Shown here in pieces: positions 50,627 to 58,937 of a DNA stretch of 64,000 bases. This DNA comes from Streptomyces mobaraensis NBRC 13819 = DSM 40847 (GTDB lineage: Bacteria > Actinomycetota > Actinomycetes > Streptomycetales > Streptomycetaceae), in the NCBI RefSeq assembly GCF_017916255.1, contig NZ_CP072827.1, positions 6,535,501-6,599,500 on the forward strand. The letters run 5' to 3'. Each line of letters starts with the position of its first letter. Within the stretch, counting starts at the first letter, position 1. The position numbers and the translations under genes are program-made. The notes beneath the pieces are model-generated. The model saw only the letters and a list, made by a program, of their open reading frames with translations. It ran no database searches and was not told where the DNA came from.

Positions 50627-51640
50627 TCAGCCGAGATCGCGGGGAGGGTGGGGAGGGGCCTCGGGGGCGTCCCCGGGGGCGTTCCCGGGGGCGCCCCCGG
50701 ACGTGTCGAGCGGCGCGTCGAAGGGCTCGTCCGGTGGCTCGTCCAGGGGTGCGGCGAACTCCTCGCCCGCCGCGCTGATCAAGGTGTGCAGGTCGCCGTC
50801 CGGCCGGGCGCGGTCGCGGCGCCAGACCAGACCGGTCGCCAGGGCGGGCGAGAAATCGCGGAACGGCAGGACGACGCTGGTGTCCTTTCCCTCCCCACGG
50901 CTGCCCGCACTGAGCAGGGTGATACCGAAGACCGAACCGTTCGCCACGATTTCACGCACGCTCGCGTAATCCCCGATTTCGAGATTGATCTCCCGGTGGA
51001 TTCCCGCGGCTTTCAGCCGCACCTTGAGCTGGTCGAAATAGGTCGGGAGAGTGCCGGGCGCGGACGTCACATAGGTGTGGTCGGTGAGTTCGCTCAGCGA
51101 CACCGAGCCCCGCCCGCCGAACTCGGCAGCGGGCAGCAGCGCGCCCAACGGCTCGTGCAACAGCTCCAGCACCTCGATGCCCTCGGCGTGCACGGGCAGG
51201 TGCACCAGCGCCATGGCCAGGTCGCCGCGCTGTACGGCGGCCACGAGGTTCCCGCTGTTGCCGGGCCACCGCTTGACGTCGTACGCGTCGGCGCAGCGCG
51301 TCTCGAGCCGCGCCAGGCGCTCCCGCAGCAGCGGGTGCAGGGCCGGCACCACCCCCACGTACGCCGTCCGCCGCTCCGGCCCCAGGGCCTGGCGCAGCCG
51401 CCAGGGAAGGTCGTCGAACCGGCCCAGGACGTCCTTCGCCGCCGGCAGCAGCGCCGCACCGGCGGGGGTCAGCGCGACGTGGTGCGAGTCCCGGTCGAAG
51501 AGCCGCCGGCCGAGCTCCCGCTCCAGGTCCCGTATGCGCCGGCTCAACGGCGAGGTGGCCATGTGCAGTTGCCGCGCGGCGCGGGAGAAGCTGAGGTTCT
51601 CGGCGACGGCCACGAAGTAGCGCAGGTGAAAGATCTCCAC
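50627..51640 (-). CDS. LysR-family transcriptional regulator
   Basis: 337 residues. N-terminal winged helix-turn-helix: FHLRYFVAVAENLSFSRAAR then QLHMATSPLSRRIRDLEREL. A periplasmic-binding-like effector domain follows (AYVGVVPALHPLLRERLARL, ALVHLPVHAEGIEVLELLHE). The last 40 residues are a Pro/Asp/Ala tail with short internal repeats (DEPPDEPFDAPLD), uncommon in the family. It sits upstream of and in the same direction as the CoA-catabolic operon, from which it is separated by a terminator, and probably controls it in response to a CoA-thioester or free acid. Confidence 0.92.
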   Translation of the reverse strand: MEIFHLRYFVAVAENLSFSRAARQLHMATSPLSRRIRDLERELGRRLFDRDSHHVALTPAGAALLPAAKDVLGRFDDLPWRLRQALGPERRTAYVGVVPALHPLLRERLARLETRCADAYDVKRWPGNSGNLVAAVQRGDLAMALVHLPVHAEGIEVLELLHEPLGALLPAAEFGGRGSVSLSELTDHTYVTSAPGTLPTYFDQLKVRLKAAGIHREINLEIGDYASVREIVANGSVFGITLLSAGSRGEGKDTSVVLPFRDFSPALATGLVWRRDRARPDGDLHTLISAAGEEFAAPLDEPPDEPFDAPLDTSGGAPGNAPGDAPEAPPHPPRDLG

Positions 51641-51727
51641 TGCCGGACCCTATCGGCGCCCCCCGGGGCGGGCTTCGCCGTCGCCCGCGTCCCCGCCATG
51701 ACGCCCTCGCTCGCGCCCCCAAGTCCA

Positions 51728-51750
51728 CGGCAGGATGGCCGGAACCCACC
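51728..51750. repeat. 23-bp direct repeat, right copy
   Basis: Exact match to 45224-45246. It lies between the LysR gene and the plus-strand winged-helix gene. The two copies bracket the whole 6.5-kb catabolic block in the same orientation. Confidence 0.9.
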
Positions 51751-51851
51751 GTCGGGGTGATTGAAAGCGCCCTCCGGCCGCCGGGACCATGGAGGGGGAC
51801 CGGTGAGGACGGGTGGCGGGAGCCCGGGGAGCCGGGCGGGAGGCAAGGTCT

Positions 51852-52859
51852 GTGGGACTGCGTATCCATTTCGGCAGCGAAGACGTCGTCCGCACCCGGC
51901 TGGCGCAGACGCCCGACCCGATGTGGGAGGTGCTGCTGAGCCTGCACATGCTCCAGACCACCGACGGACCGCTGGTGTTCGACCGGTGGCGCCGCGAGGT
52001 CCGGGGCCGCCTCGACCCCGGCGCCCGCCGCCTGCTGGCGCTCGCCCCACCGCGCGGCTACTCGCCGGACTTCCTCACCCCGGCGGCCGGCGCCGGCGGC
52101 CTCGACCTGGGCATCAGCGCCCTGCTGTCCACCCCGCGCGGCCGGCTCCGCGACGACCTCACCCAGTTCGCCGTCTCCCAGGGGCACACCGCGTCCTGGA
52201 TGCGCGGGATCGCCGACGGCGACCTGGACGCGCTCAAGGGCCTCGGCGAGGCCGTCCGCTCGTACTACCGGGTGGCCCTCGCGCCCCACTGGTCACGGGT
52301 ACGCGCGGAGGTCACGGCCGACCTCGCCGCACGCGGCCGGATGACGCGCACGGTGGCCGACCTGCCGTCCGGCGCCTTCGACCACCTGCTGCGCACCCTG
52401 CACCCCACCCTGGAGTGGTCCCCTCCGGTACTGATCATGCACGGCCCGCACGTCGAGGGGGACCTGCACCTCGACGGGCGCGGGCTGCTCCTGCTGCCGT
52501 CCTTCTTCTGCTGGCGCAAACCGACCGTGCTGCGCAGCCGCGACCTGCCGCCCGTCGTCGTCTACCCGATCGAGCACAGCCCGTCCCAACTCATCACCGG
52601 GCGCGAGGCGTCCGGGCGCGGCCAGGCGCTCGTCGCGCTGCTCGGCCGGACCCGGGCGACGCTGCTGGAGGCCGTCGCCGAGGGCGGTACCACCACCGAA
52701 CTGGCCCGCACCGCCGACATCGCCGCCGCCACCGCCAGCCACCACGTGTCCGTCCTCCGCGAGGCGGGCCTGCTGATCACCCGCCGGGTGGGCGGCGCCG
52801 CCCACCACACCCTGACCCCGCTCGGCGCCCAACTCCTCAACGGCCGCCGGGTCGCATGA
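51852..52859 (+). CDS. winged-helix (ArsR-type) regulator with long N-terminal domain
   Basis: 335 residues from GTG 51852 preceded by GGGAGGCAAGG. The HTH is at the C-terminus: TTELARTADIAAATASHHVS, VLREAGLLITRRVGGAAHHT, the ArsR-type recognition helix and wing. The N-terminal 250 residues (GLRIHFGSEDVVRTRLAQTP, WEVLLSLHMLQTTDGPLVFD) form a conserved Streptomyces-specific part that may sense a ligand. Transcribed away from the LysR gene; target unknown. 171 bp follow before the next gene. Confidence 0.88.
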   Translation: MGLRIHFGSEDVVRTRLAQTPDPMWEVLLSLHMLQTTDGPLVFDRWRREVRGRLDPGARRLLALAPPRGYSPDFLTPAAGAGGLDLGISALLSTPRGRLRDDLTQFAVSQGHTASWMRGIADGDLDALKGLGEAVRSYYRVALAPHWSRVRAEVTADLAARGRMTRTVADLPSGAFDHLLRTLHPTLEWSPPVLIMHGPHVEGDLHLDGRGLLLLPSFFCWRKPTVLRSRDLPPVVVYPIEHSPSQLITGREASGRGQALVALLGRTRATLLEAVAEGGTTTELARTADIAAATASHHVSVLREAGLLITRRVGGAAHHTLTPLGAQLLNGRRVA

Positions 52860-53030
52860 CGTCCGCGTGCCCACTGCGGGTGCCTGACCAGGCGGTTTAG
52901 AACCTCTTCGAATGTGATGGCCGGTCCGTCCGCCTTACCGGAGACTGGTCACCAGGGGGATGCGGGGGAGAGACGGGGGGCCCGACGTGACAGGACGTGA
53001 GCCGTTCGACACCGGAGGGGCGTGCGCACG

Positions 53031-53780
53031 ATGAGTGGGGCACGCACCACCGGTCCGCGGGTGCCGACGGGGGTGAGCGCGGGAGTCGTCGTGTACGACC
53101 GCGACTCGGGCACCTGCGCCGAACGGCTCGACCCGGACGCGCGGTTCCGGTCGGCGTCAGTGGTGAAACTGCTGATCGCGCTCGACCATCTGTGGGACCG
53201 CGGCCCGGCCGACGCCCTGCCGCCGGACGACCGCTCCCGGCTGGACGCGATGCTCGCACGCAGCGACGACGCCGCGGCCGGCCACTTCTGGGAGCGGAAC
53301 GGGGGAACCGGCGTGATCACACGCATGGTCTCCCGTCTCGGACTCACGCACACCGCCGGACCACCGGCCGGCTTCCCCGGCCACTGGGGATATTCGGCCA
53401 TCACGGCGGCCGACACCGTCCGCGTCTACCGCTACCTGCTGGACGCGGCGCCGCCGCCCGTCCGCACGGCCGTGCTGGGGCCGCTGCGGCGGGCGACCCG
53501 GCTCGGCGCCGACGGATTCGACCAGTCCTTCGGCATACCGACCGCCTTTCCCCGCCCCTGGGCCGTGAAGCAGGGCTGGTCCGGCTACCCGCCGGCCGAT
53601 CCGGGACGAGGCGAGGTCGAGGGGGTGGACCTCGGCCGTCCCGCCCTGCACACGACGGGACTTGTGGGCCCGGACGACCGCTGGATCGTCGCCGTCCTGA
53701 CCCTGCACCCGGCCGGCACGCCGTACGCGGCGGCGGGGGAGACGGTGACGGGGATCGTACGGTCACTGAACCTGCCCTGA
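53031..53780 (+). CDS. serine hydrolase, class A beta-lactamase-like
   Basis: 249 residues from ATG 53031 (GGAGGGG upstream). The penicillin-recognising fold shows: SxxK as SASVVKLLIALDH, SDN-like ARSDDAAAGHFWERNGG, and a KxG element in AVKQGWSGYP. No signal peptide is visible and the protein is somewhat shorter than secreted class A enzymes, so it may be a cytoplasmic or unusual beta-lactamase-fold hydrolase rather than a resistance enzyme. Unlinked to its neighbours. Confidence 0.85.
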   Translation: MSGARTTGPRVPTGVSAGVVVYDRDSGTCAERLDPDARFRSASVVKLLIALDHLWDRGPADALPPDDRSRLDAMLARSDDAAAGHFWERNGGTGVITRMVSRLGLTHTAGPPAGFPGHWGYSAITAADTVRVYRYLLDAAPPPVRTAVLGPLRRATRLGADGFDQSFGIPTAFPRPWAVKQGWSGYPPADPGRGEVEGVDLGRPALHTTGLVGPDDRWIVAVLTLHPAGTPYAAAGETVTGIVRSLNLP

Positions 53781-53889
53781 GCGGCCCCGGCCCGATGCGG
53801 CCGGACATGGCACCGAAGCGCCACCGCGTACAGCCACCCCGGCCGACCCCCGCGGGCCGGCGGCCGGCCGGGGGCCAGTCTCCGCTCGG

Positions 53890-54030
53890 TCAGCGCTGAT
53901 CGTCGCGGCGGCCGTCAGGGGCTACGACGAATCCCCTGACCGAGTGGCCGCTGCCGCTCTCGGCCGCGCGGAGCTGGGCCCTCCGCATCGCTTCGACGAG
54001 TTCCGTGTACCTGGGGTCGGTCCACTCCAT
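53890..54030 (-). CDS. 46-residue hypothetical protein
   Basis: ATG 54028-54030 with AAGGAG upstream. The peptide begins MEWTDPRYTELVEAMRRAQL and ends GFVVAPDGRRDDQR. No domain recognised. It follows the DUF1399/GRDP-like gene by 34 bp in the same direction and could be its partner. Confidence 0.5.
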   Translation of the reverse strand: MEWTDPRYTELVEAMRRAQLRAAESGSGHSVRGFVVAPDGRRDDQR

Positions 54031-54064
54031 GGCTCCGTTCTCCTTCCGTTCCGGTCCGGGAAGG

Positions 54065-54577
54065 TTACGCGCTTTGGCTGGGGCGCTTGGGGATGATGAC
54101 GATCGGCCCTCCGTCGTCGGAGTGTTGGCAGGTCGCCGCAACGTTTGCAGCCAGCCCGCGTGTCGGGTCGCCCCACAGCTCCGAGTCCACGGCAAACCCC
54201 GCCGCCTCGATCAGGGCGGTGGTGCGCCCGATGACCTCCGGGCAGAAGCGGCCGGCGTTCGGGCGTTCCGGCGTGTGGTGGACGAACATCCCCAGGCCGT
54301 TGCACAGATCGCGGTACGCGCGAGTGTGAAGGATCAGCGCGTGCCAGCCCTCGTCCACGACCCTGGACGGCACGATGGAACGTTCGGGGAAGCGCGCCGC
54401 CGTGACGACGAATTTGAGGGCCTCGGTCACGATGCGGCCGCACGTCTTGAGTGAGATATCCGGGTTGTCGTCCGCGACCGTGGCGCGAACGCTGTGGAAC
54501 GCGTCACCGAGAAGCGCCCGGACATCAGGTACCGATTTCGGTCCGGCAAACCGCGCCGGCATCGTAGGTGGGGTCAT
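54065..54577 (-). CDS. glycine-rich domain-containing protein-like (DUF1399-type)
   Basis: 170 residues from ATG 54575-54577 behind GAGGAGGAG. The core is SRVVDEGWHALILHTRAYRD then LCNGLGMFVHHTPERPNAGR, matching the DEAWHxxxLxTxxYxxFCxxxxGxFxxH motif of GRDP-like proteins, with conserved His residues. Function in bacteria is unknown; homologues occur next to regulators and small unknown genes. Belongs to a minus-strand cluster of small genes downstream of an XRE regulator. Confidence 0.8.
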   Translation of the reverse strand: MTPPTMPARFAGPKSVPDVRALLGDAFHSVRATVADDNPDISLKTCGRIVTEALKFVVTAARFPERSIVPSRVVDEGWHALILHTRAYRDLCNGLGMFVHHTPERPNAGRFCPEVIGRTTALIEAAGFAVDSELWGDPTRGLAANVAATCQHSDDGGPIVIIPKRPSQSA

Positions 54578-54669
54578 GGTGCTCCTCCTCTTGATCCGCT
54601 TTATCCGCGTGAGAGTGTGGTTTCGGGTGACGGAGAACGGTGGCGGACGTTCCGCCCGTTCCCGGGCGA

Positions 54670-54873
54670 TCAGGCGGGGAGCCCGCGCCGAAAGCGCAGG
54701 ACGCCCTGAGCGGTGATCACCGGGCCGTGCGGTGAGGGTCCGAAATCGGGGGGCTCGACCGCCGGCCCGAGTGCCGTGTAGTCCTCGATGCGCCGGACTC
54801 CGCAGCCGTCGCAGGTCAGCACGCCCCTGTCGGCCGTCCAACCGTCCGCCGGGTGCCGGCACGGGACCTTCAT
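54670..54873 (-). CDS. small DUF6255-like natural-product-associated protein
   Basis: 67 residues from ATG 54871-54873. It contains CRHPADGWTADRGVLTCDGC, then GVRRIEDYTALGP. The spacing C-x-H...GW...C-x-x-C-G-x-R-(R/F)-x-D-Y-x-A-L resembles DUF6255 proteins, small Zn-ribbon-like polypeptides of Streptomyces often near specialised-metabolite loci. A longer start at 54975 is possible, but the extra residues look composition-driven. Function unknown. Confidence 0.55.
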   Translation of the reverse strand: MKVPCRHPADGWTADRGVLTCDGCGVRRIEDYTALGPAVEPPDFGPSPHGPVITAQGVLRFRRGLPA

Positions 54874-55062
54874 CGGCAGGGCTGTGCGCCGGGGTTCGTC
54901 GTGCGCGGGGTCCGTGCGTCGCTGTCGGGCATGGGCGCTCCTGTCGGTCGGTGGCTGTGCGATGTGCGCAACCACCGTCCGGCACCGGGCCGCTGGGGCC
55001 CAGGGACAGGGTGGGCGAGTCAGTGGACCCGCTGGTACGCGGTGTCCTATAGGGCTGGGGAA

Positions 55063-56271
55063 CTATCCCTCGACCTGCAAACGGATGGCCAGGTCCCTGA
55101 TCGGGGAGCCTCGCCGCAACTCCCGCTCCCGGAGTTCGGCGACAAGCTGCCGGGCCGTGGTGTGGTACCGCATCCACTCGGGCGCCGTGCGCTCGGCGGA
55201 GAGCAGGGCCCTGGTGGCCGCGGCGTCCTGGCGCATCTCGGCGTGGGCCAAGGCGCGGTCGACGCAGTGCCGGGCGAGCCACGTCGGCGGGAGGTCGGAC
55301 AGGTGGGGGATGCGCTGCGCGTGCCGGAGGGCCGTGTCCGGTTTCCCCAGGTCGACATAGGCGTTCACCATTGCCACCCCGGCGTTCGTCGGCCCGAAGG
55401 GCGTGGCGTAGTCGATCCGGTCCCTCCCGATCCGCGCGGCAGCGGCGGCGGCCAGGGAGAGCAGGTCCTCGGCGGTGGCGGCACGGTCGCCCCGGACCGC
55501 GGCGCTGGCGCCGCGCAGCAGCAGAATCCCCCACAGGGAGAGGTCCACGGGCTCCGAGCGGAACCCGGGCTCGATGCGTTCCGCCATCCGCACCGCCACC
55601 TGCTCGGCGTCCGCCACCCGCCCCTGCTTGGAGAAGATCCAGGACAGAGTGGAGACCCCGATGATCTCCAGTCGGGGGTCGTCGGACTGCCGCGCGGCAG
55701 CCATGGACCGCTCCAGGGCCGTGTAGGCGGCGTCCTCCTTGCCGAACGCCGTCAGCGTCGTCGCGGCCACCTGATACGCCTCGGCGAGTACGGCGTAGGA
55801 GGCCGCGCGGTCCTCCCCGGTGTACGCGCGGACCGCGGCACGCGCGTCCGCCAGCAGCGTCGGCAGCAGTGCCGTGATCTTCGTGAGCTCGCCCAGGCGC
55901 CGGATCCGTTCGGTGCTCCGGATGCTGTCCCTGAGCTGGGCCACCGTCGGCGGCTCCCGGTCCTCGGAGTCGCTGCCGAGCCCCGGGAATTCCCCTAGAG
56001 GCGTCACTGATTGCCGGAGGGCCAGCAGGCTGGCGGGCTCGGATCCGTTGGAGGGCTCCAGCACGGTCGGCGCGCCCAGGAGGACGGATGTCTCGACGTC
56101 CAATGCCCGCGCGAGTTTGTGGAGGGTGGCCATGCGGGCTGTCAGCCGCTGGTTCTGCTCCAGTTTTCGCACCGTGTCCGCACTGAGCGACGCGGCCTCC
56201 GCAAGGGACTCCTGAGTCAGCCCCCGCTTCGCCCGCAACTCCCGCAGCCGGTCACCGAGTGTCGTCGCCAT
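55063..56271 (-). CDS. XRE-family regulator with helical repeat domain
   Basis: 402 residues. N-terminal HTH at residues 5-60: LGDRLRELRAKRGLTQESLA, EAASLSADTVRKLEQNQRLT. The rest is all-helical, TPR-like (AVLAEAYQVAATTLTAFGKED, WIFSKQGRVADAEQVAVRMA, AYVDLGKPDTALRHAQRIPH), the layout of Streptomyces regulators that bind a small signal or peptide through the repeats. It heads the small minus-strand cluster at 53.9-56.3 kb. Confidence 0.9.
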   Translation of the reverse strand: MATTLGDRLRELRAKRGLTQESLAEAASLSADTVRKLEQNQRLTARMATLHKLARALDVETSVLLGAPTVLEPSNGSEPASLLALRQSVTPLGEFPGLGSDSEDREPPTVAQLRDSIRSTERIRRLGELTKITALLPTLLADARAAVRAYTGEDRAASYAVLAEAYQVAATTLTAFGKEDAAYTALERSMAAARQSDDPRLEIIGVSTLSWIFSKQGRVADAEQVAVRMAERIEPGFRSEPVDLSLWGILLLRGASAAVRGDRAATAEDLLSLAAAAAARIGRDRIDYATPFGPTNAGVAMVNAYVDLGKPDTALRHAQRIPHLSDLPPTWLARHCVDRALAHAEMRQDAAATRALLSAERTAPEWMRYHTTARQLVAELRERELRRGSPIRDLAIRLQVEG

Positions 56272-56466
56272 GCTCCAACCCGTCCGAAGAGCGGCACTCC
56301 AACGTCCCCTACGGTACGCCGACGGCGGGGGCCGTATCAGTGAACGCCGGTGCGGCGGCCCGGAACTGCCGGATAGGCAAGAGCACTCGACGTGGGGCGG
56401 ACTCCCAATGATCATGAGGGGGGAAACGCCTGTGGCAGGATGACGGCATGTTGATCCGAAAGGCCG

Positions 56467-56886
56467 ATGCCGCGTAGACGTCCCAAGGCTGTCCGCGCCG
56501 AGCGATGGCGGCCACGTAAGTATGTCCCGGTGCAACGGATTCATGGCGTTTCCGCCCTTACCCGTGCTGCTGTCCGACGCCTGGAGGACGAGCGTCTGGG
56601 GCGGGATGCGGTTGCCGAGGCGCTGTCCCGCTTCGTGTGGGCGTTCCGGCAGCCGGGCCGCTATTTGAACGCTTCCGAGGTGTGGGAGCCCGGCCTGGAG
56701 GTCGAGGACGCGCGTGACACCTTGGAAGAAGCCATGCGCCACCTGCCTCGTGGTGCCCGGCATGACCTGGGCCGGCTGGTGCAGCGAATAGACGCCGAGT
56801 TCGAGCGTCGTACGCTGCCGAACCCCGGCCGCATGAGTGAGTGGACGGCGGGCCGCTGGTGGTGGTGGCGAATCCGAGAACGCTGA
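56467..56886 (+). CDS. hypothetical protein, Arg-rich, unknown
   Basis: 139 residues, ATG 56467 after GAAAGG. A basic N-terminus (PRRRPKAVRAERWRPRKYVP) is followed by helical acidic regions (VEDARDTLEEAMRHLP) and a Trp-rich end (AGRWWWWRIRER). No domain recognised. It is divergent from the XRE regulator, so it may be its target. Confidence 0.6.
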   Translation: MPRRRPKAVRAERWRPRKYVPVQRIHGVSALTRAAVRRLEDERLGRDAVAEALSRFVWAFRQPGRYLNASEVWEPGLEVEDARDTLEEAMRHLPRGARHDLGRLVQRIDAEFERRTLPNPGRMSEWTAGRWWWWRIRER

Positions 56887-56961
56887 CCACGGGGGAAGCC
56901 GGCGGCTTTGACGCGGCGCTCGTGGGCCTGCCGAGCGTTTCGGGGCGAGGGGTCGGGGCGG

Positions 56962-57336
56962 TCACTCGTCGGCGAGGCGTTGGAGGACCTGCGTGAACGC
57001 ACCCGTGTCGAGCAGGCCGGCGAGTACCTGGGTGATGTTGCCGATGCCGGCGTCCCGGACGATCAGGCCGTCGGAGCACCGGAAGTAGCGGCCGCCGAGT
57101 TCCTCGCCCGTCCGGGACCACCTCGCCATCAGGCGCTCGACCTCGGCGAGGGTGAACACGGTCGCGCTCCAGCGGGAGCCGTCCGATGACAGCCGCACTT
57201 CCACGTCGACGTTGCAGACGGCATCCAGATCCTCGTCGGCGTCGGGCACGAACGACGCCTCGAACCGTTCGGTGCGAACGCGGTACCAGGGTCCGTCCCA
57301 ACCCTGCTCTGTGGCCTCGTCCTCTGCGCTGGTCAT
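56962..57336 (-). CDS. conserved hypothetical protein
   Basis: 124 residues from ATG 57334-57336. Beta-strand-rich start (GPWYRVRTERFEASFVPDAD, VDVEVRLSSDGSRWSATVFT) followed by AEVERLMARWSRTGEELGGR and a helical end. Looks like a small globular protein of a family widespread but unnamed in Streptomyces. Alone and convergent with the plus-strand gene at 56467-56886. Confidence 0.65.
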   Translation of the reverse strand: MTSAEDEATEQGWDGPWYRVRTERFEASFVPDADEDLDAVCNVDVEVRLSSDGSRWSATVFTLAEVERLMARWSRTGEELGGRYFRCSDGLIVRDAGIGNITQVLAGLLDTGAFTQVLQRLADE

Positions 57337-57761
57337 GCGCGAAGTATGTCGCTCCGCTCGCGACCGGGGTCCGCTTTTCTTCAGGGCGGCGTCCTCATGG
57401 GGGTCTTCGGCAACCTGTAGTGGGGTGAAGCGGGTCGGCGGTTGCTGTCCCCGCTGTTCTGGACCGACAGGAATCCCTACGGCCGGTTCGAGCTGGACGT
57501 GGGCTCCCAGCCCCTCGACTCCTCCGCCGCGTCGGCTATGGCGCCCAGCCCTCCGCACTGCACCCGGGGCGCAAGCGACCCGTTCGGTCGCGTACCGCAG
57601 ACGACCGGGCGCGGCACGCTCGTTCAGGGTGCCGACAATCAAGTCCGCGGTGGGGTCCAGGGCGGGGCGGCCCGTAGTCGGGGGCGGAGTTGTCTGAAGT
57701 CTGCGGCTGCGAGGATCTCGGCGGCTTGACCGGTAGGTGGTTAGCCGCCATATTACTTCTT
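57337..57761. other. intergenic region holding a transposase remnant
   Basis: 425 bp between the hypothetical gene and the MarR gene. Contains the probable Tn3 fragment at 57420-57515. The right end, GTTAGCCGCCATATTACTTC, resembles the MarR operator sequence seen at 58351-58390. The rest shows no gene. Confidence 0.5.
57420..57515 (+). pseudogene. probable remnant of a Tn3-family transposase C-terminal region
   Basis: Reading LLSPLFWTDRNPYGRFELDV GSQPLD in one plus-strand frame (from a stop at 57420). The NPYGRFELD block resembles the C-terminal end of actinobacterial Tn3-family transposases as I recall them. Nothing upstream continues the protein and the frame degenerates after it, so it is a decayed fragment if real. 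Identification rests on one short motif. Confidence 0.35.
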
Positions 57762-58283
57762 GTGAGTGACGAGGATGCGAACCCCGGCGCTGCGCCGACG
57801 CTCGAGCAGGCGCGGAAGCAGATCGCGCGGTACGGGCTTGAGGCCGACCCGCAGGCGGTGCTTGTCGCGGTGCGCCTGATGGCCGCCGGGGCGCGCCTGG
57901 ACCGGGCGTCCGAAGTGCACTTCGCGCGTTCCGGGCTGTCGACCGGCCGCTACCGCCTCCTGGTGGACCTCGAGGACAGTGACGGGGAGAAGTCGCCGTC
58001 GCGGCTCGCGAAGAGCCTTGGCGTCTCGCGCGCCACAGTGACCGGCCTGGTCGTCGGCCTGGAGCGAGAGGGCCTGGTGGCTCGGCGCGCCTCGACGGAG
58101 GACGGGCGGGGTGCGGTGGTCGTCCTCACGGCGCGCGGCAGCCGGCGGTTGCGTGACATGGCGGCGGACCACTTCGCGCGGCTGGAGGCGCTGGTCGGTG
58201 GACTGGCTCCCGACGAACGCGGGCTGTTCCTCGATCTCCTGGAGCGGATCACTCAGCGCATCGACGCGCTGACCGCCGAATAG
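57762..58283 (+). CDS. MarR-family transcriptional regulator
   Basis: 173 residues from GTG 57762. Winged HTH: LVDLEDSDGEKSPSRLAKSL, GVSRATVTGLVVGLEREGLV, then the wing ARRASTEDGRGAVVVLTARG. The following intergenic space has two tandem copies of TAGTTAGCC-(5)-CTAAGT, and its own upstream region has a related TTAGCC site, so it probably represses itself and the downstream membrane protein/NmrA genes. Confidence 0.93.
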   Translation: MSDEDANPGAAPTLEQARKQIARYGLEADPQAVLVAVRLMAAGARLDRASEVHFARSGLSTGRYRLLVDLEDSDGEKSPSRLAKSLGVSRATVTGLVVGLEREGLVARRASTEDGRGAVVVLTARGSRRLRDMAADHFARLEALVGGLAPDERGLFLDLLERITQRIDALTAE

Positions 58284-58350
58284 CCGCAGCACGTCACTTC
58301 CGCGCGGGGGCGGCTGCCTCGACCGCGCGGAGCGCTTTTACATACCCAGA

Positions 58351-58390
58351 TAGTTAGCCCCCTAAGTAACTAGTTAGCCAGCTAAGTATT
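58351..58390. promoter_or_regulatory. tandem MarR-type operators before the membrane-protein gene
   Basis: Two 20-bp direct repeats (58351-58370 and 58371-58390) of TAGTTAGCC..CTAAGTA. The second contains the palindrome TTAGC-CA-GCTAA (58374-58385), the first TTAG-CCCC-CTAA. This is the only AT-rich patch nearby and ends 14 bp before the ATG at 58404, so it overlaps the promoter. Confidence 0.75.
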
Positions 58391-58403
58391 TTCGCGGAGT
58401 CAC

Positions 58404-58865
58404 ATGAGTCCCTCTCCCGGAACCACCCAACACGGTCCCGCCACGCGTCCGTTCACCCTGTGGAAGGAGGCCGCGACCGCCTACCTGGCCCCCGCGCTCA
58501 CCGCCGGGCTCGGCGGATTCCTCGGCGGCCGGCCCGAACTGACCAGAGCCGCCTTCACCTCGATCGGAGCCACATCGGCCTTCGTGGCCTGCGTCGTCGG
58601 CGCGTGGCTGCACCGCCGTGGCCGTCCCCGGCGCTGGACAGCCTCGGCGCCGCGACCGGTACTCACCCTCGGACTCGCCACCACAGCGGTCGGAATCGCC
58701 GGCCTGGCCGGATGGTTCGGATCCGACTGGCTGCCGTCGCACACACCGGTGCCCTATGCCGGATGGCTGGAGCGGCTGCGGATCGACCTGCCGCTGTCGG
58801 CCGGCCTGGCCGCCGCCATCGTCACCTGGCGGTGGCACGGCACGACATCCCGGCAACCGGCCTGA
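58404..58865 (+). CDS. four-helix membrane protein, unknown function
   Basis: 153 residues, ATG after GCGGAG. Four hydrophobic segments: AYLAPALTAGLGGFLGG, AAFTSIGATSAFVACVVGAWL, LTLGLATTAVGIAGLAGWFG and LPLSAGLAAAIVTWRW. Charged Arg clusters (HRRGRPRR) face the cytoplasm. Small membrane proteins of this type are commonly paired with MarR regulators as stress-induced genes. Under the tandem operators and followed by an NmrA-like gene. Confidence 0.75.
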   Translation: MSPSPGTTQHGPATRPFTLWKEAATAYLAPALTAGLGGFLGGRPELTRAAFTSIGATSAFVACVVGAWLHRRGRPRRWTASAPRPVLTLGLATTAVGIAGLAGWFGSDWLPSHTPVPYAGWLERLRIDLPLSAGLAAAIVTWRWHGTTSRQPA

Positions 58866-58874
58866 CCCAGCCCC

Positions 58875-58904
58875 TCCCACCCGGTCCCACCCGGTCCCAC
58901 CCGG
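58875..58904. repeat. 10-bp tandem repeat x3
   Basis: TCCCACCCGG repeated three times without spacer, in the gap between the membrane-protein stop and the NmrA-like start. Confidence 0.9.
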
Positions 58905-58937
58905 TTCTCCAGACCCCTCACCCACGAAAGGCACAGT

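Noticed and set aside
53022..53030. GTG at 53022 as the start of the beta-lactamase-like gene
   Set aside because: It lies too close to GGAGGGG; ATG at 53031 has better spacing.
53890..57336. An integrated plasmid or prophage
   Set aside because: Small unknown genes and a regulator are present but there is no integrase, Rep, structural phage gene, att repeat or tRNA.
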